This document shows positions 7,717-14,134 of a stretch of 27,099 nt of DNA, piece after piece. The notes under the pieces were generated by a model. It saw only the letters and a program-made list of their open reading frames with translations. It was not told where the DNA came from and did no database searches. The stretch is taken from NCBI GenBank assembly GCA_046729895.1, contig JBKPHP010000223.1, positions 1-27,099 on the forward strand, read 5' to 3'. A program made the translations under genes and the position numbers. The first letter of the stretch is position 1. Every line of letters starts with the position of its first letter. The DNA is from DASXBA01 sp046729895. Its GTDB lineage: Bacteria; Actinomycetota; Thermoleophilia; Solirubrobacterales; Thermoleophilaceae.

Positions 7717-8546
7717 TGCTGACGGACTACCACGTACACCTTCGCCCGGACGAGGACGGCACGACCCCCCAGCGCTACTTCACCCGCGCCAATGCCGAGT
7801 CGTACCGCGGGGCGGCGACGGAGCGCGGGATCGGCGAGTTGGGGGTGGCCGAGCACGTGCACCGCTTCATCCAGGCGCTCGAGGTCTGGCAGCACCCCTG
7901 GTACCGCCACTGGGCACACGACGACCTCGATGCGTACTGCGCCTTCGTGCGCGAGGAGACCGACCTCAGACTCGGGATCGAAGCCGATTTCCTGCCGGGT
8001 CGGGAGGAGCAGATCGCCGAGCTGCTCGAGGGGCGCGACTGGGACTACGTGCTGGGCTCGATCCACTTCCTGGGCGACGAGGCCCTGGACTTGCGCGAGG
8101 GGCCGTGGCGCGAATTCGACATCTGGCGCTCGACCGACCCCGAGCAGGTATGGGAGCGCTATTTCGAGACGCTGGGCGAGGCGGCGCGAAGCGGCCTGTT
8201 CGACGCCCTCTCACACCCGGACCTGGTGAAGGTCTGGGGCGAGGGGGTGCCCACGGACCCGCGTCGCTTCTATGAGCGGGCCATGGAGGGGATTGCGGCG
8301 TCCGACGTGGCGATCGAGGTCTCGACGGCGGGCCTGCGCAAGCCGGTCGGCGAGATCTATCCGGCCCGCGAACTGTTGGAGCTGTGCCTGGAGGTCGGGC
8401 GTCCGGTGACGCTGTCGAGTGACGCCCATCTTCCCGACCAGCTCGGCTGGGAGTATGAGCGGGCGGTGGAGTGGCTGCACGACGTGGGCGTGGAGGAGAT
8501 CGCGGTCTTCGATCATCGGCGGCGGCGCCTGGAACAGCTCGGATGA
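7716..8546 (+). CDS. PHP-domain phosphoesterase, histidinol-phosphatase (HisJ/HisK) like
   Basis: A 276-residue metal-dependent phosphoesterase of the PHP superfamily. The first metal motif DYHVHL (H6, H8) is at the N terminus. Further ligands are seen in LGVAEHVHRF, GIEADF, LGSIHFLG, DALSHPDLVK and TLSSDAHLPDQLG, which is the complete PHP motif series. GSIHF and SSDAH suggest the histidinol-phosphatase branch (final phosphatase step of histidine synthesis), but no other his gene is nearby, so the substrate is not certain. The ATG overlaps the ispD stop by one base (TGATG) and its stop overlaps the ispF start (ATGA), so it is translated within the MEP-pathway operon. What it does there is unclear. 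Confidence 0.85.
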   Translation: MLTDYHVHLRPDEDGTTPQRYFTRANAESYRGAATERGIGELGVAEHVHRFIQALEVWQHPWYRHWAHDDLDAYCAFVREETDLRLGIEADFLPGREEQIAELLEGRDWDYVLGSIHFLGDEALDLREGPWREFDIWRSTDPEQVWERYFETLGEAARSGLFDALSHPDLVKVWGEGVPTDPRRFYERAMEGIAASDVAIEVSTAGLRKPVGEIYPARELLELCLEVGRPVTLSSDAHLPDQLGWEYERAVEWLHDVGVEEIAVFDHRRRRLEQLG

Positions 8547-9028
8547 GCGCGCGGGCCGGGATCGGCTGGGACGCGCATCGCCTCGAGGAGGGCCGGCGCC
8601 TCGTCATCGGCGGAGTGGAGGTCCCCGGCGCCGAGCGGGGCCTCGCCGGCCACTCCGATGCCGACGTGCTGGCTCACGCCCTGATCGACGCCCTGCTCGG
8701 GGCGGCCGGGCTGGGGGACATCGGCCAGCACTACCCCGACACGGACGAGCGCTGGCGAGACGCCGACAGCGTGGGGCTGCTGCGCGAGGTGGCGGGCTTC
8801 CTCGGCGAGCACGGCTGGACGGTGCGCCACATGGACGCGACGGTCCTCTGCGAGGCGCCGCGCCTCGGCCCGTACCGCGACGAGATGCGGGCACGCCTCG
8901 CGGATGCGGTGGGCCTCGTGCCGCTGGAGGTCAACCTGAAGTTCTCGACCGGGGCGCGGATGGGCTTCGTGGGCCGCGGCGAGGGGCTGGCGGCGCTCGC
9001 CGTGGCGACGGTCGAGAGGGACGACTGA
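8543..9028 (+). CDS. ispF: 2-C-methyl-D-erythritol 2,4-cyclodiphosphate synthase
   Basis: IspF cyclises CDP-ME 2-phosphate to MEcPP, releasing CMP. The 161-residue length is normal. Metal ligands are D10 and H12 (GWDAHRL) and H45, with the substrate-binding HSDAD motif at 37-41 and GDIGQHYPDTD following. The C-terminal CMP-binding motif reads KFSTGARMGFVGRGEG where Escherichia coli has KATTTEKLGFTGRGEG. Thus T133 is kept (T136 here), but the glutamate equivalent to E135 is alanine (A138) and the middle threonine is glycine. The start at 8543 follows the ATGA overlap with the PHP gene; its stop overlaps the amidase ATG by one base (TGATG). Identity is clear; the altered active-site loop is unusual. 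Confidence 0.94.
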   Translation: MSARAGIGWDAHRLEEGRRLVIGGVEVPGAERGLAGHSDADVLAHALIDALLGAAGLGDIGQHYPDTDERWRDADSVGLLREVAGFLGEHGWTVRHMDATVLCEAPRLGPYRDEMRARLADAVGLVPLEVNLKFSTGARMGFVGRGEGLAALAVATVERDD

Positions 9029-10431
9029 TGGACGAGGCTCAACTCGCGTTCGCCGGGGTGGCCACGCAGGCCGAGCTGATCCGTGCGGGAGAGGTCTCCT
9101 CCCGAGAGCTGGTCGAGCTGTACCTGAAGCGAATCGACCGTCTGGACCCCGAGCTGAACGCCTTCCGGATCGTCATGGCCGAGCGGGCCTTGGCGGACGC
9201 GGAGCAGGCGGACGCCCGCCGCGGCGCTGGCAACGAGCGCCCACTGCTGGGCGTGCCGATCGCCGTGAAGGACACCCAGGACGTGGCCGGCGAGCTCACG
9301 ACCCACGGCTGCGCGGCGCACGATGGACCGGCGCGGAAGGACTGCGAGCTGGTGCGGCGGCTGCGGGCGGCCGGCGCGGTGATCGTCGGCAAGACGAACA
9401 CACCGGAGCTCGCGATCATGGGAACCACGGAGGGACCGAGCTTCGGCGTGACTCGCAATCCGTGGAACGCCGACCGCACCCCCGGCGGCTCGAGCGGCGG
9501 AAGCGCCGCGGCGGTGGCTGCCGGGCTGGTCGCCGCCGCGACCGCGTCGGACGGCGCGGGCTCGATCCGCATCCCCGCCGCCAACTGCCGGGTGTTCGGG
9601 TTGAAGCCTCAGCGCGGGCGGATCAGCCTGATGCCCGACAGCAAGCACTGGAACGGGTTGACCGTCCTCGGCTTCGAGACGCGCGGGGTGCGCGACACGG
9701 CCCTGCTGCTGGACGTGGCGGCCGGCGCCGCGCCGGGCGACGCACACACCCCACCCCCGCCGTCGCGGACGTACGCCGAGTCGGCGTCCAGCCCTCCGGG
9801 CCGGCTGCGCATCGCGGTGTCGAGGCGCGGGGCGTTTCCCGCGCTGCTCGATTCCCGGGTGAGGCGCATGCTCGACGAGACCGCCGAGCTGCTGCGCTCG
9901 ATCGGCCACACGGTCGAGCGGAAGGAGCCCGCATACGGAACCCTCGGAAACGCGTCCATCGTGCGCTTTCTGCGCGGCATCAGCGACCAGGCGAAGACGC
10001 TTCCACGCCCGGAGCGGCTCCAACGCCGCACGCGGGGGATCGTCCGCATGGGCTCGCTGCTGTCCGACTCCGCGCTCCATTGGGCGCTCGGGCGGGAGGC
10101 AGCCGACGCCGCCCGGCTCGGGAAGGTCTTTGAACGGCACGACGTGCTGCTGACACCGGTCGCGACCAGGCCCCCGGTGGACGCCACCCAGTGGGAGGGA
10201 CTCGGCGCCCTCCGGACCGTGCTCGGGATGAGCCGCGTCTATCCCTACTGTGTCCAGTGGAACCACACCGGTCAGCCGGCCGCCTCGGTCCCCGCAACCA
10301 TCAGCGACGACGGCCTGCCGATCGGAGCGCAGCTGGTCGGCCGCGCGAACGACGAGTCCACCCTCCTCTCGCTCGCCGCGCAGATCGAGGCTGAGCGTCC
10401 CTGGGACGGCCGCCGGCCGCCGGTGTCCTAG
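9028..10431 (+). CDS. amidase (amidase-signature family)
   Basis: A 467-residue amidase-signature hydrolase with the Ser-cisSer-Lys catalytic set: Lys in GVPIAVKDTQDV, the glycine/serine-rich signature TPGGSSGGSAAAVAAG with the bridging Ser, and the nucleophile Ser in DGAGSIRIPAAN. The usual GSDTGGS form of the last motif is altered to ASDGAGS but keeps the serine. The C-terminal part holds the conserved GQPAASVP and GLPIGAQLVGR segments. The family hydrolyses varied amides; the substrate cannot be predicted. GatA is unlikely, because gatB and gatC are not adjacent and the length and signature variants fit generic amidases better. It starts at the ATG overlapping the ispF stop, and cysS starts 2 bases after its stop, so it is embedded in the operon. 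Confidence 0.9.
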   Translation: MDEAQLAFAGVATQAELIRAGEVSSRELVELYLKRIDRLDPELNAFRIVMAERALADAEQADARRGAGNERPLLGVPIAVKDTQDVAGELTTHGCAAHDGPARKDCELVRRLRAAGAVIVGKTNTPELAIMGTTEGPSFGVTRNPWNADRTPGGSSGGSAAAVAAGLVAAATASDGAGSIRIPAANCRVFGLKPQRGRISLMPDSKHWNGLTVLGFETRGVRDTALLLDVAAGAAPGDAHTPPPPSRTYAESASSPPGRLRIAVSRRGAFPALLDSRVRRMLDETAELLRSIGHTVERKEPAYGTLGNASIVRFLRGISDQAKTLPRPERLQRRTRGIVRMGSLLSDSALHWALGREAADAARLGKVFERHDVLLTPVATRPPVDATQWEGLGALRTVLGMSRVYPYCVQWNHTGQPAASVPATISDDGLPIGAQLVGRANDESTLLSLAAQIEAERPWDGRRPPVS

Positions 10432-10432
10432 C

Positions 10433-11794
10433 GTGCGGACGATTCGCATCCACGACACGCTCACGGGCGCGCCCAAGGCGCTCCTGCCCCGCGACCCGGC
10501 CAGGGTGCGGATCTACGCCTGCGGGCCCACCGTCTACGGCCGGATCCACGTGGGCAACGCCCGCCCCTTCGTGGTCTTCGCGCTTCTCAAGCGCTTCCTC
10601 GAGCACGAGGGGTACCGAGTCACGCTCGTCGAGAACATCACCGACGTGAACGACAAGATCTACGACGCGGCACGTGAGGAGGGGATCCCGAGCGAGCAGC
10701 TGGCCCGTGAGATGACCACGAGCTACATCACGGACACGGACCGGCTCGGGGTCGGGCGGCCCGACGCGGAGCCCAAGGCGAGCGAGACGATCGGGCCCAT
10801 CGTGGAGCTGATCCGGGCGCTGATCGACTCGGGACATGCCTACACGGCCGGCGGCGACGTCTACTTCCGCGTGTCCAGCTTCAAAGGCTACGGCAAGCTC
10901 TCGAACCGCCCGCTCGAGGAAATGCAGCAGGGTGAGGGCGACGACGCCGCGGAGCTCAAGGAGAGCCCCCAGGACTTCGCGCTCTGGAAGGCGACCAAGG
11001 AGGGCGAGGACACCTCTTGGCCGAGTCCCTGGGGCGCAGGGCGCCCGGGCTGGCACATCGAGTGCTCTGCGATGGCGGAGGAGATCCTGGGCGTGGACTT
11101 CGAGGTGCACGGCGGCGGCTCCGACCTCGTCTTCCCTCACCACGAGAACGAGATCGCTCAGACCGAGGCGGCGCGTGGCAAGCCGCTGGCGCGAATCTGG
11201 ATGCACAACGGGATGGTCCAGCTGGGCGCCGAGAAGATGGCCAAGTCAGTGGGCAACATCCGGCTGCTGCAAGCGGCCCTCGACCAGTTCGGCCGCGATG
11301 CGCTGGTCATGTACTTCGTCGGCGGCCACTACAGGCAGCCGCTGGTGTTCTCCGAGGAAGCGCTGCAGGACGCGACCGCGGCGGTGGAGCGCATCCGGAA
11401 CTTCAGGCTTCGGCTGGACCGCGAGGCTCCGGCGCCGGAGGGGCTGGACGAGTACGCGGAGCGTTTCTTCGACGCTCTCGCCGACGACTTCAACACACCC
11501 GCCGCGCGCGCGGTTCTGTTCGACTGGATCCAGGAGGGCAACCGCCGCATGGATGCCGGCGAGCGACTGGGCCCCGGGCGGCTCCCCGAGCTGCTCCACG
11601 CTCTGGGGCTGGAGGGCCTGATGGAGGAGGAGGCCGGGCCGGGAGAGGAGGCGGAGCGGCTCGCAGCCGAGCGCGAGGAGGCGCGGAACGCTGGCGACTT
11701 CGATCGCGCCGATCAACTCCGCGACCGGCTCGCCGCGATGGGATTTGAGGTGCGCGATACGCCGGAGGGCCCGCAGCTCGTGCGAGACGATTGA
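10433..11794 (+). CDS. cysS: cysteine--tRNA ligase
   Basis: CysS charges tRNA-Cys. The 453-residue class I synthetase has the zinc/cysteine-binding C30 in ACGPTVYGRIHVGN, with the HIGH box as HVGN. Further zinc ligands are in WHIECSAMA and FPHHENEIAQ, the KMSKS loop is KMAKS (268-272), and a C-terminal DALR helical domain ends in the typical ARNAGDFDRADQLRDRLA segment. The start is GTG 10433, two bases after the amidase stop; the longer frame upstream is antisense-like filler. It is followed by rlmB with a 4-base overlap. Its position between ispF and rlmB is the same as in Mycobacterium, and similar to Bacillus. Confidence 0.97.
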   Translation: MRTIRIHDTLTGAPKALLPRDPARVRIYACGPTVYGRIHVGNARPFVVFALLKRFLEHEGYRVTLVENITDVNDKIYDAAREEGIPSEQLAREMTTSYITDTDRLGVGRPDAEPKASETIGPIVELIRALIDSGHAYTAGGDVYFRVSSFKGYGKLSNRPLEEMQQGEGDDAAELKESPQDFALWKATKEGEDTSWPSPWGAGRPGWHIECSAMAEEILGVDFEVHGGGSDLVFPHHENEIAQTEAARGKPLARIWMHNGMVQLGAEKMAKSVGNIRLLQAALDQFGRDALVMYFVGGHYRQPLVFSEEALQDATAAVERIRNFRLRLDREAPAPEGLDEYAERFFDALADDFNTPAARAVLFDWIQEGNRRMDAGERLGPGRLPELLHALGLEGLMEEEAGPGEEAERLAAEREEARNAGDFDRADQLRDRLAAMGFEVRDTPEGPQLVRDD

Positions 11795-12474
11795 TCGTCT
11801 ACGGCCGCAACCCGGTGCGGGAGGCGCTGCGAGGACGGCGGGCGGTGCGCCGGGTCTGGGCAGCGGCGGAGCTTCGGTGGCTCTCCGGCTCGGACGTGCA
11901 GCGTGCCCACGCGGCGGAGCTCGAACGCCTCTGCGGCTCGCCAGAGCACCAGGGAGTCTGTGCCGAGACCGGGCCCTACCCGTACTCCGACCCCGGCGAG
12001 CTGCTAGCCGCGGACGACGCCCTCGTCGTGTGCCTCGACGGAGTTCAGGACCCGCACAACCTGGGGGCGGTCTGTCGGGTGGCAGAGGTAGCAGGCGCGG
12101 CCGGCGTGGTGATACCCGATCGACGCGCCGCCGAGGTGACGCCCGCGGCATGCAAGGCGTCGGCCGGGGCCGTCGAGCACCTTGCCGTGGCCCGTGTGAG
12201 GAACGTGGCGGACTGGCTCGGCGTGGCAAAGGAGGCCGGCGCGTGGGTCTACGGCGCCGCCGCCGGCGCCGAGACCCCATACGATCGCCCTGACTACTCC
12301 GGCAGGGTGGTGCTCGTCCTCGGAGCGGAGGGACGCGGCCTGCGGCGGCGGGTGGCGGGCGCCTGCGACGAGCTGATCTCCCTCCCCCGGCGCGGGATGA
12401 TCGACTCCCTGAACGTCGCAACCGCCGCCTCGGCGCTCCTGTACGGGATCTTGCACTCGCGCGCGAGGCCTTGA
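11791..12474 (+). CDS. rlmB: TrmH/SpoU family 23S rRNA (guanosine-2'-O-)-methyltransferase RlmB
   Basis: RlmB-type enzymes methylate the 2'-O of a guanosine in the 23S rRNA peptidyl-transferase region using SAM. The 227-residue protein begins with the RNA-binding substrate domain (IVYGRNPVREAL, typical of RlmB). The SPOUT knot follows, with motif 1 LDGVQDPHNLGAVCR, motif 2 LVLGAEGRGL and motif 3 MIDSLNVATAASALLYG. It starts with TTG at 11791, overlapping the cysS stop (TTGA), and the family N-terminal motif follows at once, so no other start is plausible. It is the penultimate gene of the conserved block; the promoter for the following sigma factor gene starts over its stop codon. Identity is strong; the exact target nucleotide is inferred from family. 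Confidence 0.93.
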   Translation: MIVYGRNPVREALRGRRAVRRVWAAAELRWLSGSDVQRAHAAELERLCGSPEHQGVCAETGPYPYSDPGELLAADDALVVCLDGVQDPHNLGAVCRVAEVAGAAGVVIPDRRAAEVTPAACKASAGAVEHLAVARVRNVADWLGVAKEAGAWVYGAAAGAETPYDRPDYSGRVVLVLGAEGRGLRRRVAGACDELISLPRRGMIDSLNVATAASALLYGILHSRARP

Positions 12475-12499
12475 CAGGGCTCCATAACTACCGCATACT
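12471..12499 (+). promoter_or_regulatory. predicted housekeeping promoter for the sigH-like gene
   Basis: A perfect -35 TTGACA (12471-12476), overlapping the rlmB stop codon, is followed after exactly 17 bases by CATACT (12494-12499), which matches TATAAT at four positions. Transcription would start near 12505 and give a leader of about 115 bases before the sigma factor ATG. This is the clearest promoter in the window. Confidence 0.7.
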
Positions 12500-12552
12500 C
12501 GCCGCCGGAGAGATCAGGCTGAGGTCGAGCCTTAGAGCGAGGCTTCAGGGAA

Positions 12553-12599
12553 CCTGGCGCCAGGGGAGGTAGCGCGCCACCGAGCTTCGAGGGCCCTCG
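12553..12599 (+). promoter_or_regulatory. two perfect palindromes in the sigH leader
   Basis: CCTGGCGCCAGG (12553-12564) and CGAGGGCCCTCG (12588-12599) are each perfect 12-base palindromes within the predicted 5' leader. The second ends 7 bases before the AAGGAG ribosome binding site (12607-12612). They could be operator sites or RNA hairpins affecting translation; some palindromes are expected by chance at this GC content. Confidence 0.35.
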
Positions 12600-12618
12600 G
12601 GTCCGGAAGGAGCGATCG

Positions 12619-13326
12619 ATGGCTACTTCCACCTCCAGTGGCGCGGCCGCCGGCCGGAGGGCCCCGGCGGGGGCCGACTCCAAGCCGTCGCGAAAGCCTG
12701 CAGCTGAGGTTGAGATCGATGATCACTACCTGATCGCCCTGGCCAAGCAGGGCAAACCGGAGGCCTACGACGTGATCGTGCGTCGCTACCACGGGTTCGT
12801 CCGGCTCAAGGCCTCCTCGTACTTCCTGATCGGGGGCGACCCCGACGACTTGATCCAGGAGGGTCTCGTCGGCCTCTACAAGGCGGTACGCGACTACCGC
12901 GCCGACCGCGAGTCGAGCTTCCGCAACTTCGCGGAGCTCTGCATCACGCGCCAGATCATCACCGCGGTGAAGACGTCCACCCGCAACAAGCACACCCCTC
13001 TCAACGAGTACGTCTCCTTCTCGCAGACGCCGGCCAGCAGCGGGGGCGACGGCGACCCCACCCTCGACGAGCTGCTGCCGGGTCCCACCGCCCACGACCC
13101 CGTGAACCAGGTGATCTCCAGCGAGGAGCTTCACAGCCTCGTGACGTGCCTGTCGAGCGTGCTCTCGGAGCTCGAGAGCGCGGTGCTGTCGCTGTACCTC
13201 GACGGCCTCTCCTACGAGGCGATCGGGGAGCAGCTGGACTGCGACACGAAGACCGTCGACAACGCCCTCCAGCGGGTGAAGCGCAAGGTCGGGGCCCACC
13301 TCGCCTCCCGGGCGGTGCCCCTGTAG
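12619..13326 (+). CDS. sigH: SigH-type (sigma-30/Spo0H family) RNA polymerase sigma factor
   Basis: A 235-residue sigma-70 family factor. After a Ser/Ala/Lys-rich, poorly conserved N terminus of about 30 residues it shows region 2 (KPEAYDVIVRRYHGFVR, DPDDLIQEGLVGLYKAVRDYR, SSFRNFAELCITRQIITAVKTSTRNKH), a linker, and region 4 (LSELESAVLSLYLDGLSYEAIGEQL, TKTVDNALQRVKRKV). Length and the ITRQIITAVKTSTRNKHTPLN stretch are characteristic of the SigH/Spo0H group rather than ECF factors. ATG 12619 is preceded by AAGGAG with good spacing. It ends the plus-strand block after rlmB, the same place sigH has in Bacillus. In Bacillus it drives post-exponential and sporulation genes; here the regulon is unknown and sporulation should not be assumed. 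Confidence 0.9.
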   Translation: MATSTSSGAAAGRRAPAGADSKPSRKPAAEVEIDDHYLIALAKQGKPEAYDVIVRRYHGFVRLKASSYFLIGGDPDDLIQEGLVGLYKAVRDYRADRESSFRNFAELCITRQIITAVKTSTRNKHTPLNEYVSFSQTPASSGGDGDPTLDELLPGPTAHDPVNQVISSEELHSLVTCLSSVLSELESAVLSLYLDGLSYEAIGEQLDCDTKTVDNALQRVKRKVGAHLASRAVPL

Positions 13327-13328
13327 CC

Positions 13329-13343
13329 CGGCTTCGGAAGCCG
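13329..13343 (+). terminator. possible hairpin after sigH
   Basis: CGGCTT and AAGCCG pair around a three-base CGG loop, two bases after the sigH stop. There is no T-tract, so this is at best a weak terminator or a 3' stabilising hairpin. Confidence 0.25.
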
Positions 13344-13377
13344 TTGGCGCCGCGGCAGAGCGGCCCGACCTGAAAAG

Positions 13378-13450
13378 AGCCGGAGGTCGGACTCGAACCG
13401 ACGCACTCCGCTTTACAAGAGCGGCGCTCTACCAGCTGAGCTACTCCGGC
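13378..13450 (-). tRNA. tRNA-Thr (anticodon UGU)
   Basis: Read on the minus strand, a complete cloverleaf is visible in 73 bases. The acceptor stem is GCCGGAG/CTCCGGC and the D arm GCTCAGCTGGTAGAGC. The anticodon stem CCGCT/AGCGG holds the loop CTTGTAA, giving anticodon TGT, which reads ACA. The T arm is GTCGG-TTCGAGT-CCGAC. The discriminator base is U and CCA is not encoded. It starts 34 bases after the stop of the upstream minus-strand gene and lies convergent with sigH. Confidence 0.96.
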
Positions 13451-13484
13451 AGTAGAGGCGAGTCTACGTAAGCGACGGAAGGCC

Positions 13485-14006
13485 TCACGCGGCCCCGACC
13501 GCTGCCTGCTCGATGTCTCCGTGGCCGTTCGAGGAGACGGGGACCTCGAGCGGCTCGTAGGCGTCGGCGGGGTTCAGGCGGCGCTCGAGCTCGCCCAGGA
13601 GGGCGCCGAAGAGCACGTGCCTCCAGGTGGCCTGGGCGAACGCACGCCGGTTGCCACCGATCTGCGTCAGCTCGCCCCGCGCCGGGTGATACCGGTCGAC
13701 CAGCCGGCCGAGGGGCCACAGCGCAAGATGCTCAGCCATTGCCGCAGCGACTGCGCGGGCCACCGGTGGCCCCGGGATGAAGGGCCTCAGCTGCGAGTAC
13801 GTCGCCCCGAAGAAGGCCCCGTACTGCACGTGGATCGCCAGGCCTGCAAGCGGCCAGGAGGAATCCCGGGCGACCAGCTTGCCGAGGATCTCGAGGTCGT
13901 CGTAGCCCGAGCGGAAGAGCCGCTTGTCGAGCGGCTGTTGCGCCGCCCATACGGCCGCTGCCACGGCTCCGGCGAGCGCCCCGTTGACGGTTCGCTGCCA
14001 CTCCAC
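13485..14006 (-). CDS. hypothetical protein with hydrophobic segments
   Basis: I do not recognise a named family. From the GTG at 14004-14006 the product is 173 residues. It has an N-terminal alanine-rich hydrophobic stretch (VNGALAGAVAAAVWAAQQ, about 6-23), a central segment with VQYGAFFGATYSQLRPF, a conserved-looking WPLGRLVDRYHPARGEL region, and a C-terminal TWRHVLFGALLGELERRLN helix. The glycine-containing hydrophobic stretches suggest a small membrane-associated protein, somewhat like DUF1440/YagU-type proteins; this is only a resemblance. The open frame extends 44 codons further upstream, but that part is arginine-rich and overlaps the region before the divergent plsC-gpsA gene, so the shorter start is preferred. 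No strong ribosome binding site is seen. Confidence 0.7.
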   Translation of the reverse strand: MEWQRTVNGALAGAVAAAVWAAQQPLDKRLFRSGYDDLEILGKLVARDSSWPLAGLAIHVQYGAFFGATYSQLRPFIPGPPVARAVAAAMAEHLALWPLGRLVDRYHPARGELTQIGGNRRAFAQATWRHVLFGALLGELERRLNPADAYEPLEVPVSSNGHGDIEQAAVGAA

Positions 14007-14080
14007 CCCGCGCAGGGTACCGCGCGCGCGTAACGGTCCCGCGTGACCCGGGTAGCAGAACCGGATGCCGAAGGAGGGAA

Positions 14081-14134
14081 ATGGATCGGACCCGCTGGCG
14101 CGCTGCCACGAGCGCACGCGGCGGCGCGGCGTGA
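14081..14134 (+). CDS. possible 17-codon leader ORF upstream of plsC-gpsA
   Basis: AAGGAGGG (14071-14078) precedes ATG 14081 with short spacing. The frame reads 17 codons (MDRTRWRAATSARGGAA) and its TGA at 14132-14134 overlaps the GTG at 14131 of the fusion gene (GTGA). The GTG has no Shine-Dalgarno of its own, so re-initiation after this mini-ORF is a plausible way to translate the fusion. The alternative is that the fusion simply starts at ATG 14065. Confidence 0.3.
   Translation: MDRTRWRAATSARGGAA

Noticed and set aside
8419..9027. N-terminal extension of the amidase frame
   Set aside because: The extension overlaps ispF in another frame and is low-complexity. The ATG at 9028 overlaps the ispF stop and begins the normal amidase N terminus.
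8731..10476. 581-codon minus-strand frame opposite ispF, the amidase and the cysS start
   Set aside because: It is antisense to three clear enzyme genes, with no motif in its product; such frames are expected at this GC content.
14081..14134. Start of plsC-gpsA at ATG 14081 because of its strong Shine-Dalgarno
   Set aside because: This ATG is out of frame with the fusion and stops after 17 codons. It is kept only as a possible leader ORF.
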